In this document: piece by piece, positions 34,313 to 43,335 of the stretch
Layout: each line of letters begins with the position of its first letter
Numbering within the stretch: the first letter of the stretch is position 1
From: Stagnihabitans lacustris
GTDB lineage: Bacteria; Pseudomonadota; Alphaproteobacteria; Rhodobacterales; Rhodobacteraceae
Length of the DNA: 64,000 nt
Assembly: GCF_025950525.1 (NCBI RefSeq)
Contig: NZ_JAPDGS010000002.1
Location: 1-64,000, forward strand
Reading direction: 5' to 3'
The notes under the pieces: generated by a model
What the model was told of the DNA's origin: nothing
The model's input: only the letters and a program-made list of their open reading frames with translations
The model's database searches: none
Translations under genes and position numbers: made by a program

Positions 34313-35553
34313 CGGTCCAACAGCTCCAGGCTTTGGGTAAAGAACGCCGGCCCGCCGAAGTTGCCGGATTTCAATGTGATGGCGATGGGATGCCCGCCGC
34401 TGGTGGCGAAACACCACGGCACGCCCGGGGCGATTTCGGGGCCGATGTCCAGCCGGTCGATGCCAAGGGCGCTGGCCACCGCGCCCGAGGTCTCGCCCCC
34501 CGCCACGACAAAGCGCCTTGTGCCCCGGTCGCGGGCAAATGTGGCGACGGCGGCAAGGGCCTCTTCGACCAGCGCGCCGGCGCGGGCTGTGCCAAGGGCG
34601 GATTGCGCGGATTTGACGGCCTCGGGTTCAGCGGTGGCATAGATCAGGGGCGCACCGCTTTGCGCGGCAAGCCAATCCAGCGCCGCCCCGGGGCCGTCCA
34701 TCAGTGCCAAGGGGTCAAGCCGATAGCCCGGATGACCGCGCCCCAGGTAGTCCGCGACCTGCAGATTGGTCATGGCCGAACAGCTGCCCGACAAGACCAG
34801 CGCCGGACCTTCGGCCGCCTTGGCCACCGCCGTGCGCGCCTGGCCCACAAGCCCCCGCGCCTGCCACAGCCGCGGAAGCGCCATGGCCACCGCGCTGCCG
34901 CCGGTCATCAGGGCCATGTCCTGGCAGGCCTCGGCGATTACCGCCAGATCTTGCCCATTCACCGCATCGACGACGACATGGGCCGCATCCAGGCCCGCAA
35001 GCCGCGCGGCCAGGGCCTTTGCCCCCTGCGCCACCACAGAGCGCGGGGCGAGCCCGACCTTGCCCCTCACCTGAGGCTGCAACAGACGCAGAAGGTTCGC
35101 GTCGCGCATCGGTGTCAGGGGGTGGTCCTTCATCGGGCTGTCCGACAACAGCGCCTCACCGACAAACAGATGCCCCATAAAGACGCTGCGGCCGTTTTCG
35201 GGGAAGGCCGGGCAATAGATCGTTTGCGCCGTGCCCAGATCGGCCATCAGCGCCTCGGCCACCGGACCGATATTGCCCTGGGGCGTCGAGTCAAAGGTCG
35301 AGCAGTATTTCCAGAAGAAGCGCTGCGCCCCCGCGGCCCGCAGCCAGGCCAAAGCCTCACGCGCCTGCGCCACCGCCTCATCCACCGGCGCGGTGCGGAT
35401 TTTCAGCGCGATGATCTCCAGTCCTGCCGTGGCCTCAGGCGGCGATTGGGGCACGCCGATCCGCAAGGAGACCGCCACGCCCGACCGTGAAAGCAGGGCC
35501 GCCAGATCGGTGGCCCCGGTGAAATCGTCGGCTATGCTTCCGAAAAACGTCAT
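34309..35553 (-). CDS. otnK: 3-oxo-tetronate kinase (four-carbon acid sugar kinase)
   Basis: An OtnK/DUF1537-family kinase of 414 aa. The N-terminal signature is FGSIADDFTGATDLAALL, with WKYCSTFDSTPQGNIG as the substrate region. The C-terminal nucleotide-binding part has VVAGGETSGAVASALGI and TLKSGNFGG. It phosphorylates 3-oxo-tetronate. It is translationally coupled to ltnD upstream (4-bp overlap) and otnC downstream. Confidence 0.9.
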   Translation of the reverse strand: MTFFGSIADDFTGATDLAALLSRSGVAVSLRIGVPQSPPEATAGLEIIALKIRTAPVDEAVAQAREALAWLRAAGAQRFFWKYCSTFDSTPQGNIGPVAEALMADLGTAQTIYCPAFPENGRSVFMGHLFVGEALLSDSPMKDHPLTPMRDANLLRLLQPQVRGKVGLAPRSVVAQGAKALAARLAGLDAAHVVVDAVNGQDLAVIAEACQDMALMTGGSAVAMALPRLWQARGLVGQARTAVAKAAEGPALVLSGSCSAMTNLQVADYLGRGHPGYRLDPLALMDGPGAALDWLAAQSGAPLIYATAEPEAVKSAQSALGTARAGALVEEALAAVATFARDRGTRRFVVAGGETSGAVASALGIDRLDIGPEIAPGVPWCFATSGGHPIAITLKSGNFGGPAFFTQSLELLDR

Positions 35554-36425
35554 GCCGGATCGCCGGGCAGGGTGAGGCCTGCGTTGCGGGCATAGACTTT
35601 GGCCACGGCGGCATCATCTTCGCGCCCCAGCCCCTGACCCGAGGCGGCAAGGAATTGCTGCAAGGCCGCCGCCGTGATCGGGGCGGCAAAGCGCGCGGCG
35701 CGGGCGGCCTCCAGCACGATGCCAAGGTCCTTGGGCCAGATATCCACCGCAGAGCGCGGCGCATAATCGCCATCGACCACATGCGGCCCGCGGTTCTCCA
35801 GCATCCAGCTGGTGCCGGCGCAATCGGGGATTACCTCCATGAACCGCGCCGGGGACACGCCCTGCGTCATGCCAAAGGTCATCGCCTCTGCCATGGCGGC
35901 GATATGCACCCCCGCCAGCATCTGATTGACCGCCTTCATCGCGGAACCCGCCCCGGCGCTGTCGCCGAGGTCAAAGACCTTCTCCGCCGTGGCCGCCAGC
36001 ACGGGGGCTGCCGCCGCAAAGGCCTCCGCCGTCCCCGAGGCCATGATCGACAACCGCCCATCCGCCGCCTTGACCGACCCGCCCGAGATCGGCGCATCCA
36101 GATAGTGCAACCCAAGGGCCTGACACCGTGCGGCCATCGCCCGGGCGAAATCCGGCGCGACCGTCACGCAGCAGATCACCACCGACCCAGCGGCCAACTG
36201 ACCCGCAACCCCCTGCGGCCCGAACAAAACCGCCTCGACCTGCGCCGCGTTCAGCACCACGACGACCAGCGCCTGAACCGGCCCCCACTCTGCCGACCCC
36301 AAACCGCGCAGGCGCGCGACCGCATCGGGGTTCACATCCGCCCCACAGACCTCATGCCCCGCCCGCAGCAAAGAGGCTGCCATGCCAAAGCCCATCGACC
36401 CCAGCCCCACGACACCGACTTTCAT
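35550..36425 (-). CDS. ltnD: L-threonate / D-erythronate-type dehydrogenase
   Basis: A beta-hydroxyacid dehydrogenase, 291 aa: VGVVGLGSMGFGMAASL, DAPISGGSVKAADG, and the catalytic Lys in GAGSAMKAVNQ. In this pathway it oxidises the tetronate to 2-oxo-tetronate, the OtnI substrate. The ATG at 36425 gives a normal N-terminus. The SDR gene 11 bp upstream is probably co-transcribed. Confidence 0.85.
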   Translation of the reverse strand: MKVGVVGLGSMGFGMAASLLRAGHEVCGADVNPDAVARLRGLGSAEWGPVQALVVVVLNAAQVEAVLFGPQGVAGQLAAGSVVICCVTVAPDFARAMAARCQALGLHYLDAPISGGSVKAADGRLSIMASGTAEAFAAAAPVLAATAEKVFDLGDSAGAGSAMKAVNQMLAGVHIAAMAEAMTFGMTQGVSPARFMEVIPDCAGTSWMLENRGPHVVDGDYAPRSAVDIWPKDLGIVLEAARAARFAAPITAAALQQFLAASGQGLGREDDAAVAKVYARNAGLTLPGDPA

Positions 36426-36436
36426 GGCCTTTTCCT

Positions 36437-37255
36437 TCACGAACTGTGCGTATAGCCGCCGTCGCAAGCGATGGTCTGGCCGGTGATGAAGCTTGAGGCG
36501 GGCGAGGACAGGAACAGCATCAACCCCACCAGATCCGGCGGCTCCATCCCGCGCTTGATGCATTGCTGTGCGATCTGGGTCTTGCGCAAGTCTTGCGTCG
36601 GGTTCACGGCGCGGTCAACCTCGGTGGCCACGGCCCCGGGGCGGATGCAGTTGACGTTGATCCCGTCCTCGCCCAATTCCCGCGCCATGGCATTGGTCAT
36701 CCCGATCATCGCGGATTTTGACGTCACGTAATGCATGTAGTTCATCACGCCCTTGGGCACGGCATCCGAGGCGATGTTGATGATCCGCCCCCAGCCCTGC
36801 GCGCGCATCACCGGAGCCACCGCCCGCGCACAGACCAGGGGGCCGTTGATGTTGACCTTCATCACCCGGTCCCATTCGTCTTGCGGGATCAGCTCGAATT
36901 TTCGCTTGGCCAGGGTGGCAAAGATCGCGGCGTTGTTGATCAGCACGTCGATCCGGCCCAACTGCGCCACAACGGCATCCACCATGGTCTGGATCGAGCC
37001 CGGATCGCCCACATCCACCGGCAGGGCCAGCGCCTTGCCGCCCCGCGCGGTGATTTCACCAACCACGCTGATGGCATTGTCCAGGTTCAGGTCGGCCACG
37101 ACCGGCACGGCGCCTGCGGCTGCGAATTGCCGCGCGACCTCGCGCCCGATCCCCTGGCCTGCGCCGGTGATCACTACCACCCGGCCCGTGACCGAAAAAT
37201 CCCGCGCCCATTCGGGAACGCCGGAATCCTGTGCTGCCTTGACGACATCGCTCAT
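36437..37255 (-). CDS. SDR-family oxidoreductase
   Basis: A classical SDR of 272 aa with TGAGQGIG near residue 31, NNAAIF, and YVTSKSAMIG as the Tyr-Lys centre. An N-terminal extension (SDVVKAAQDSGVPEWARDFSV) of about 20 residues precedes the fold. It overlaps the aldolase gene upstream by 4 bp. It probably acts on a sugar or sugar-acid hydroxyl that feeds the tetronate route; the exact substrate is unknown. Confidence 0.85.
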   Translation of the reverse strand: MSDVVKAAQDSGVPEWARDFSVTGRVVVITGAGQGIGREVARQFAAAGAVPVVADLNLDNAISVVGEITARGGKALALPVDVGDPGSIQTMVDAVVAQLGRIDVLINNAAIFATLAKRKFELIPQDEWDRVMKVNINGPLVCARAVAPVMRAQGWGRIINIASDAVPKGVMNYMHYVTSKSAMIGMTNAMARELGEDGINVNCIRPGAVATEVDRAVNPTQDLRKTQIAQQCIKRGMEPPDLVGLMLFLSSPASSFITGQTIACDGGYTHSS

Positions 37256-38058
37256 GCCTTGTCCTTTCCGTAAAGGGCCGCCGTCGCCGTCGCAGCCGCC
37301 ATCAAAAATCCGGTATCGCTGCCGGTCGAGACATAACGTCCGCCGAGGTCGATCATCTGCCGGGCCAGATCGGGGCGGGAGTTCAACCCGCCCACGCCAA
37401 GATGCTTGCCATGCCGGTGACAGGCGGCCGCGACGCGCTTGTAGCTGTCCAACACCTGCGGATGATCCAGCTGCCCCGGCACCCTAAGCGCGTTGCACAG
37501 GTCATTGGTGCCGACCAGCAGCATGTCCATCCCGGGCACGGCGGCAATCTCATCGGCATTGTCCACCGCCGTGACGGATTCGATCATCGCCACCACCAGA
37601 ACGGCCTTGTTCATCGCCTCCATCACTTCGGCTGCGGGCCCGGTGCGAAACAGCGTATGCGGGTTCGGCCCCAAGAGCGACCGGTTGCCGATGGGCGGAA
37701 AACAGGCGGCCTGCACCACGGCGCGGGCCTGATCAGCCGTCTCCAGATGGGGCACGATGACGCCTTGCGCGCCACATTCCAGCGCGCGGCTGATCGTGGC
37801 CCCGTCATGGCCCGGCACCCGCACCACGGGCGTGACGCCAAGGGCGGTGGCGGTCATGCAAATCTGGCTGACCGTCTCCAGCGAAAAGCTGCAATGTTCC
37901 AGGTCGATATACAGGCAGTCAAACCCCGCGCTATGGGCAATCGCTGCGATTTCGACGTTGCGCATCAGGCGGACGATCATGCCCAAGGCCAGCCCGCCCG
38001 CCTCCATCTTGGTCTTCATCCGGTTGGTCTGCGGGGTCAAGGCGGGCTCCATCATCAT
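37252..38058 (-). CDS. HpcH/HpaI-family aldolase
   Basis: A class II pyruvate-type aldolase, 268 aa from the ATG cluster at 38058 (an ATG at 38082 is an alternative). Visible are DCLYIDLEHCSFSLE, VVRVPGHDGATISRAL, GVIVPHLETADQAR and MDMLLVGTNDL, which form the metal (Glu/Asp) and 2-keto acid sites. It likely cleaves or forms a 2-keto-3-deoxy acid. It is the first gene of the seven-gene tetronate operon and is preceded by the LysR-type site at 38124-38142. Confidence 0.85.
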   Translation of the reverse strand: MMMEPALTPQTNRMKTKMEAGGLALGMIVRLMRNVEIAAIAHSAGFDCLYIDLEHCSFSLETVSQICMTATALGVTPVVRVPGHDGATISRALECGAQGVIVPHLETADQARAVVQAACFPPIGNRSLLGPNPHTLFRTGPAAEVMEAMNKAVLVVAMIESVTAVDNADEIAAVPGMDMLLVGTNDLCNALRVPGQLDHPQVLDSYKRVAAACHRHGKHLGVGGLNSRPDLARQMIDLGGRYVSTGSDTGFLMAAATATAALYGKDKA

Positions 38059-38123
38059 TGGCCCCCACCATGAAAGCGCCACGCCCCAGGGCGCAAGGCA
38101 TCCCGCGCCGCGCGTCCCGCGGG

Positions 38124-38142
38124 CAATAATATAAGGCTATGG
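38124..38142. promoter_or_regulatory. LysR-type T-N11-A site, copy A
   Basis: CAATAATATAAGGCTATGG lies between the divergent tetronate operon and the cupin gene. It shares ATAAGG-C/T-TATGGGGCG (15 of 16 bases) with the site at 40963-40981. Confidence 0.5.
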
Positions 38143-38214
38143 GGCGTTTTGCGGGGGGATATTCAAGCCCTGCTCAAGGGTCTTATCTGGGGCGAAACCA
38201 CACTGGAGAGCGAT

Positions 38215-39051
38215 ATGCGGATTTCGGAAGCAGAGACATCGGAACAGGGTCAGGTCGGCTCGATGCGCGAAGGCAAGCTGGTGCAGAAGTTTCTGCTTCT
38301 GGGCCAGGACGGGTCGCCCAACAACTACCTGCTGAACGTGGGTCTGACCGGATCGGGCGGCTGGGGCACGCCGCGCCACCGGCACAACTTCGACCAGATC
38401 CGCTATGTGCTGAAGGGCAAATACCCGGTTTCGCCGCACAAGATCATGGGCGAAGGCTCGGTCGCCTATTTCCCCGAAAGCGTGCATTACGGGCCGCAAG
38501 ACCGCCCCGAGGGGCTGGAGATGATGGTGATCCAGTTCGGTGGCGCCAGCGGTTCGGGCTTCTTGTCAACGCCGATGCGCGAGGCCGCCAACGAAAGGCT
38601 GAACGCCAAGGGCACCTTTAAGGACGGCATTTTCACCTGGATCGACGACAAGGGCCAAAAGCACAACATGGACGGCTCTGCCGCCTGCTTCGAGGAGGCG
38701 ATGGGCACCAAGCTGACCTTTGCCCCGGCGCGCTATGACGATGTGGTGGTGATGGAGCCCGCGGCCTATGACTGGATGCCGGTCAGCGCGGGCGTATCCG
38801 AAAAGCCTTTGGGCACCTTCAGCGAACGCAACATCCGCATCCGCATGATCAAACTGGAGGCCGGCGCCACGATGAACACCGGCGCCCGCGATCAGATCGA
38901 GGTTCTGTTCATGGGCACCGGCGCCATCACGGTGGCGGGCCAGTCCTACGGCGACAAGACCGCGATCGAGCTTCTGCCCTCGGATGCGCCGGTGGATGTC
39001 ACGGCCACCGCCGAGTCGGTCTTCTTTGCCGTCACCCTGCCGAAGTTCTGA
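38215..39051 (+). CDS. cupin-domain protein, 278 aa
   Basis: A two-cupin protein. The N-terminal cupin has GTPRHRHNFDQIRYVLKG (metal-binding His/His/Asp-like set) and YFPESVHYGPQ. A second cupin starts near residue 190 (RIRMIKLEAGATMN). The ATG at 38215 has GGAG upstream. Family members include sugar-acid isomerases and sensing proteins, and no precise function can be given. It is divergent from the tetronate operon and convergent with the LysR gene. The hairpin at 39060-39089 ends it. Confidence 0.75.
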   Translation: MRISEAETSEQGQVGSMREGKLVQKFLLLGQDGSPNNYLLNVGLTGSGGWGTPRHRHNFDQIRYVLKGKYPVSPHKIMGEGSVAYFPESVHYGPQDRPEGLEMMVIQFGGASGSGFLSTPMREAANERLNAKGTFKDGIFTWIDDKGQKHNMDGSAACFEEAMGTKLTFAPARYDDVVVMEPAAYDWMPVSAGVSEKPLGTFSERNIRIRMIKLEAGATMNTGARDQIEVLFMGTGAITVAGQSYGDKTAIELLPSDAPVDVTATAESVFFAVTLPKF

Positions 39052-39055
39052 ACCC

Positions 39056-39973
39056 TCAGGGATTGCGGGCCAATTCCAGCCCGCAATCCTTGATGCTTTG
39101 CACCAGGTCGCGGCGTGGCAGGTCCAAGGCATAGCCTTCGCGGAAGAACACCGCGATGGACCGATGCAGGACGGGATCTTCGAAGGGCAGGGCCAAAAGG
39201 CGGCCGTCGTCGATCTCGGTCCTTGCGGCATAGGCGGGCAACAGTGCCAGATGGTCCGATTGCGCGACCAGCGATTTCAACAGCGACACCGAGCCACAGA
39301 CCGTGACCTGCGAAGGCGGGCCGACGTTCAGCGTGCTCATGACATGTTGCAAGACCGTATGGCTGCGGCGCGAGGTGGGCGAAATCCACGGAAAGCCCAC
39401 AAGATCGGCCCAGGTCAGCGCATCGGTTTGGGTCAGCGGATGGCCCGGGCGCGCCATGACGCACAGAAGGTCGCGGAACAACACCTGTTGGCGCAGGCCA
39501 TCCAGCATGTCGAAAACCTCGGTAAAGCCCACAACCAGGTCGAAATCCCGGCGCAGAAGCCCAGTCAGCAGGTCGAATTGCGCGTTCTCGACCACCTGAA
39601 GGTCCCCCTGCGGATACAAAGCCCGCCAGCGCCCCAAGGCCATGGGGATGATGCTGCCCGCCATGGATGGCAGGCTTCCCATGCGGATGGACTCTGGTTG
39701 GCCGGACAGGGCGTTCATCAGATCGCGCTTGGCCAATTGCACCTCTTCGCGGATCAGGCGGGCATGGCAATACAGGATCTCGCCGTATTGGGTGGGTGTG
39801 ATGCCCTTGGGACCGCGGTCCAAAAGGCGCATCCCCATCTCGGCCTCCAGCCGGTTCATCGAGGTCGAAAGCGCGGGTTGCGACAGGCCCAGAACCTTGG
39901 CCGCGCGGCTGAGGCTGCCCAGTTCTATGACCGTGGCGAAATACATCAGCTTGCGGGGGTCTATGTCGAACAT
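39056..39973 (-). CDS. LysR-family transcriptional regulator
   Basis: 305 aa. The N-terminal winged HTH shows YFATVIELGSLSRAAKVL then GLSQPALSTSMNRLEAEMG, a standard LTTR DNA-reading head. The C-terminal part has two periplasmic-binding-like lobes for an effector, probably a sugar acid given the neighbours. It follows a 2-hydroxyacid dehydrogenase gene by 9 bp on the same strand, so it is probably co-transcribed from the promoter at about 40.9 kb. That promoter carries one of the T-N11-A sites, so autoregulation is plausible. Confidence 0.9.
   Translation of the reverse strand: MFDIDPRKLMYFATVIELGSLSRAAKVLGLSQPALSTSMNRLEAEMGMRLLDRGPKGITPTQYGEILYCHARLIREEVQLAKRDLMNALSGQPESIRMGSLPSMAGSIIPMALGRWRALYPQGDLQVVENAQFDLLTGLLRRDFDLVVGFTEVFDMLDGLRQQVLFRDLLCVMARPGHPLTQTDALTWADLVGFPWISPTSRRSHTVLQHVMSTLNVGPPSQVTVCGSVSLLKSLVAQSDHLALLPAYAARTEIDDGRLLALPFEDPVLHRSIAVFFREGYALDLPRRDLVQSIKDCGLELARNP
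39060..39089. terminator. convergent hairpin between cupin and LysR genes
   Basis: GGATTGCGGGC / GCCCGCAATCC, an 11-bp perfect stem with an 8-nt loop. It starts 9 bp after the cupin stop and overlaps the last codons of the LysR gene. Confidence 0.6.
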
Positions 39974-39982
39974 GAGATCAGG

Positions 39983-40891
39983 CTACGGCAGGGCGGCCAG
40001 ATAAGCCAGCACCTCGGTTTGGGCTATGGCCGAAGCGCGGGCGCGCTGGCCCCAGGTCTGCGCGCCGATATGCGGGGTCAGGATGACATTGGGCAGGGCG
40101 GCAAGGGCTTCGGGCACATGGGGTTCGCTGTCGATGACATCCAGCGCCGCGCCCTTGATCGTGCCGCTTTGCAGGGCGCGGGTCAGGGCTTCGGTGTCCA
40201 CCAGCGACCCGCGCCCGACATTGATCAGCCGCCCCCAAGGGCCAAGCGCGGTCAGGACGCTGGCGTCGATCACATGGCGCAGATCAGGGCTTCCCGGCAC
40301 CGCCAGAACCAGCACATCGCTGGCCGCAGCCAGGGCCTGCCAATCCGGGCAAAGCCGGCCCAGCCCGACATTCGACGCCCGGTCCAGCCCGGCGATCTCC
40401 ATCCCCGAGGCCCGCGCCCGGGCGGCCAAAGCCTGCCCGATCCGACCGCTGAGCCCCGCGATCCCCATGGTCATGCCGTAAAGACTGTCGCCCAGGTCAA
40501 AGCGCCCCGTCTCCCAACCGCTGCGGGCAAACCTGTCCGCCTGCATCAGGTTGCGCGCCAGCGCATGGGTCAGCGCCATGGCCAGATCGGCGACATCCTC
40601 GGTCTGGGTTTCGCCCACCGGACGCAGGCGGATGGCGCGGGCGGCCAGGGCGCCTTGGTCGATCTTGTCCAGACCCACCCCCTGCGAGACCACAAGCCCA
40701 AGGTTCGGCAAGAGGTCGATCATGGCCGCCGTGCATCCCCGCGACGCGCTGGTCATCAGGACTCGCACCTGTTGCCGTTGGTCCAGGGGAAGGGCGGGGA
40801 TGGCCTGCGGATCGGGGATGACGTGCCAGAGCGATTCAAGTTCCGGATAGTCCATGCCCGCAAGGGGCGGAAAGGCTAGGATTGCAGACAT
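39983..40891 (-). CDS. D-2-hydroxyacid dehydrogenase
   Basis: An NAD-dependent 2-hydroxyacid dehydrogenase of 302 aa (glyoxylate/hydroxypyruvate reductase-like). A Rossmann motif GIAGLSGRIGQALAARA lies near residue 145. The catalytic triad regions are visible as VPGSPDLRHVID (Arg), a central acidic residue, and LTPHIGAQTWGQ (His). It leads the two-gene unit with the LysR regulator. A role in reducing or oxidising a 2-keto sugar acid fits the neighbourhood. Confidence 0.87.
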   Translation of the reverse strand: MSAILAFPPLAGMDYPELESLWHVIPDPQAIPALPLDQRQQVRVLMTSASRGCTAAMIDLLPNLGLVVSQGVGLDKIDQGALAARAIRLRPVGETQTEDVADLAMALTHALARNLMQADRFARSGWETGRFDLGDSLYGMTMGIAGLSGRIGQALAARARASGMEIAGLDRASNVGLGRLCPDWQALAAASDVLVLAVPGSPDLRHVIDASVLTALGPWGRLINVGRGSLVDTEALTRALQSGTIKGAALDVIDSEPHVPEALAALPNVILTPHIGAQTWGQRARASAIAQTEVLAYLAALP

Positions 40892-40962
40892 GGCACCCTC
40901 TTGATGTTAGGGGTTCAGCCTAGACTTGGTGGCCTTGCGTCACAATCGACCGGCCTGACATG

Positions 40963-40981
40963 CCATAGCATAAGGTTATGG
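40963..40981. promoter_or_regulatory. LysR-type T-N11-A site, copy B
   Basis: CCATAGCATAAGGTTATGG has CCATA/TATGG arms and lies between the divergent hydroxyacid dehydrogenase-lysR unit and the MmgE/PrpD gene. It is a near copy of the site at 38124. Confidence 0.55.
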
Positions 40982-41052
40982 GGCGACCGTCGGGGTGGCC
41001 TCCCCCCAGACGGCCGCAGGATGTATGACGGCACGACAGCAGGAGACCGCCC

Positions 41053-42435
41053 ATGCCAGCCCCCACCCGCGATATCGTCCACCACTTTGCCCATCACGCG
41101 GCAGGCATGACCTATGACGCGCTGCCCGAACCCGCGCGGGATGCGGCGCGCAAAAGCATCCTGGACACTTTGGGCGTCATCATGGCCGCCAGCGGGATGG
41201 AGCCCGCAGCCCAGGCCGTGGGCCGGATTGTGGCCGAGGGCGGACCGGGGCCCTGCACGGTTCTGGGCTTTGGCGGGACCGCTCCGGCGCTGATGGCGGC
41301 GCTGGGGAACGGGGCGTTGGCGCATGGACTGGATTATGACGACCAGACGCCCTGGGGGCAGCATTGCGCCAGCTCGATCGTGCCGGCGGTGATGGCCTTG
41401 GCCGAACGCCGCGGCGGGATTTCGGGGCGCGAGATGATCACGGCGGTGGCGGTCGGTCAGGACATCTTTGCCCGCCTGCGCTGTCATGTGGGCTGGAAGA
41501 AGGACTGGAACCTGTCGACGATCCTGGCCGTCTATGCCGCCACGGCTGCCGGGGGGCGGGTGGCCGGGCTGACGGCGGATCAGATCGGTCATGCGATGGG
41601 CGTGGCCTCGATGCAATCCAGCGGCATCATGGAGATGGTCGCAGGCCAGGGCAGCGACCTGCGCGGGCTTTATGCCGGGTTCTCGGCCAAGGGGGCCGTT
41701 CTGGCGGTGATGATGGCAGGGGGCGGCGTCACCGGGATCGAGCATCTGTTCGAGGGCCCCTCCGGCGTCTTTGCCTGTCATTTCGGCGGGAGCTATGACC
41801 GAGCGGCGATCCTGGCCGACCTGGGGCACGACTTGCGGGGGGCGGGGACGCTATACAAGCGCTGGCCCTGTGTCGGGACGGCGCACAGCCACATGAAGGC
41901 CGCCATCGACATCGTGACGGCGCAGAACCTGACGCCCGGGGATATCGCGGAAATCTGTCTTCATGTCGGGGACTATCACGATACGATGTGCCGCCCCCTG
42001 TCCGCCCGCATCGCGCCCGACACTTTGGCGGACGCGAAGTTCAGCCTGCCGTTCCTTGTGGCGGTGGCGACCTTGCGCCGGGGGATGGCGGTGGGCGACT
42101 TCACGGCGCAGGGGCTGCGCGACCCTCAGGTCCTGGCCCTGGCCGCCAAGGTCACGCTGCATCCCGATGCGGCGCTGAACTGGACCCTCGCCTTGCCGCC
42201 CGGGCGCGTGCAGATCACCACCCATGACGGTCGCAGCTGGCTGGCCGAGGGGCATAACGTCCCCGGCAATGCCGATGCGCCGATGGGCTGGGATGACCTT
42301 GGCGCCAAGTTCCGCGAATGTGTGGCCGTGGCCCAGACCCCGGTGGCGCCCGACCGTGTGGCGCTTGTCCTTGGTCTGGCCCGAAAGCTGGAGACCTTGC
42401 CCGATGCGACCGAGGTCATGCGTGCCCTGGCCTGA
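41053..42435 (+). CDS. MmgE/PrpD-family protein
   Basis: 460 aa, the usual length for this family of 2-methylcitrate dehydratase/cis-aconitate decarboxylase-like enzymes. Recognisable segments are ARKSILDTLGVIMAASG, GALAHGLDYDDQTPWGQH, and GTLYKRWPCVGTAHSHM. These proteins dehydrate or decarboxylate tricarboxylic or hydroxy acids; the particular substrate is unknown. It stands alone on the plus strand, ended by the hairpin at 42462. Confidence 0.85.
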   Translation: MPAPTRDIVHHFAHHAAGMTYDALPEPARDAARKSILDTLGVIMAASGMEPAAQAVGRIVAEGGPGPCTVLGFGGTAPALMAALGNGALAHGLDYDDQTPWGQHCASSIVPAVMALAERRGGISGREMITAVAVGQDIFARLRCHVGWKKDWNLSTILAVYAATAAGGRVAGLTADQIGHAMGVASMQSSGIMEMVAGQGSDLRGLYAGFSAKGAVLAVMMAGGGVTGIEHLFEGPSGVFACHFGGSYDRAAILADLGHDLRGAGTLYKRWPCVGTAHSHMKAAIDIVTAQNLTPGDIAEICLHVGDYHDTMCRPLSARIAPDTLADAKFSLPFLVAVATLRRGMAVGDFTAQGLRDPQVLALAAKVTLHPDAALNWTLALPPGRVQITTHDGRSWLAEGHNVPGNADAPMGWDDLGAKFRECVAVAQTPVAPDRVALVLGLARKLETLPDATEVMRALA

Positions 42436-42461
42436 AAAGCGGCCACGAGACAGGATCTTCA

Positions 42462-42482
42462 GGGGGCCAAGGCCTGGCCCCC
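42462..42482. terminator. convergent hairpin
   Basis: GGGGGCC / GGCCCCC with a 7-nt loop lies between the convergent PrpD-like gene and the SDR gene. There is no U tract, so termination strength is uncertain. Confidence 0.5.
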
Positions 42483-42488
42483 CAAAGC

Positions 42489-43265
42489 TCAGATCCCTGC
42501 GGTTTGTGCGCCATCCGCAACCAGGGCATGTCCGGTGATGAAACCGCCCATGTCCGAACACAGGAACAGCACGGTGGCCGCGATTTCCTCGGGCCGGCCC
42601 ATGCGGCCCACGGGCTCTTGCTTGATGATCGCGGCGCGGCCTGCTTCGGTGCCGCCGGTATAGCGGGCGATCATCGGCGTATCTATGATCCCCGGGCACA
42701 GCGCGTTCACCCGGATGCCCTGATCGGCATATTCCAGCGCCGCCACCTTCGAGGCCACAGTGACCCCGAACTTCGATGCGCAATAGCCCGACTGGTTGCG
42801 GATCGCGATGACGCCCGCCCCCGAAGAGGTGTTCACGATGGCCCCGCCACCCGATTGCAGCATCAGCGGAATCTGGTGCTTCATGCACAGGAACACGCTT
42901 TTCAGGTTCACCGACAGGACGCGGTCCAGCATCTCTTCGGTCAGGTCGACGATCGAGGCCCCGGGCTGTTCGATGCCCGCGTTGTTGAAGGCGGCGTCCA
43001 GGCGACCAAATCGGGCGATGGTCGCATCCAGCGCTGCCTTGATATCGGCCGATTGCGTAACGTCGCAGCGCAGGGCCAGCACCGGGGCGCCAAGCGCCGC
43101 GATCTGGGACTCGGTCTCGTGCAGGCCGGGCAGGGCGATATCGGCGATGGTCACGGCGGCGCCAGCCTCGGCAAAGGCAAGGGCGGTGGCGCGTCCGATG
43201 CCGCTTCCGGCGCCGGTGACAAAGGCCACTTTGCCGGAAAAGTCGAAACGGGGGGCTTGGGTCAT
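42489..43265 (-). CDS. SDR-family oxidoreductase
   Basis: 258 aa, with TGAGSGIGRATALAF, NNAGIEQPG, a Ser-rich NTSSGAG segment and YCASKFG as catalytic motif. It uses NAD(H) or NADP(H) on an unknown alcohol or ketone. The start at 43265 (MTQAPRFDF) fits the fold. It lies 71 bp after the sugar-binding protein gene on the same strand, across a hairpin, and may share its transcript at lower level. Confidence 0.87.
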   Translation of the reverse strand: MTQAPRFDFSGKVAFVTGAGSGIGRATALAFAEAGAAVTIADIALPGLHETESQIAALGAPVLALRCDVTQSADIKAALDATIARFGRLDAAFNNAGIEQPGASIVDLTEEMLDRVLSVNLKSVFLCMKHQIPLMLQSGGGAIVNTSSGAGVIAIRNQSGYCASKFGVTVASKVAALEYADQGIRVNALCPGIIDTPMIARYTGGTEAGRAAIIKQEPVGRMGRPEEIAATVLFLCSDMGGFITGHALVADGAQTAGI

Positions 43266-43290
43266 GGGTCGGGTCCCTTGGATGCGATGG

Positions 43291-43312
43291 GGCCGGGCCC
43301 TGCGGCCCGGCC
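43291..43312. terminator. hairpin between binding-protein and SDR genes
   Basis: GGCCGGGCC / GGCCCGGCC, a perfect 9-bp stem with a 4-nt loop lies just downstream of the binding-protein stop. Such hairpins often give high binding-protein and lower distal-gene expression. Confidence 0.5.
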
Positions 43313-43335
43313 TGTTATGTCGTGACCTTACAGGC

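Noticed and set aside
38984..40879. Plus-strand open frame of 631 codons opposite lysR and the hydroxyacid dehydrogenase
   Set aside because: Shadow frame with His/Gln/Gly-rich sequence and no ribosome-binding site.
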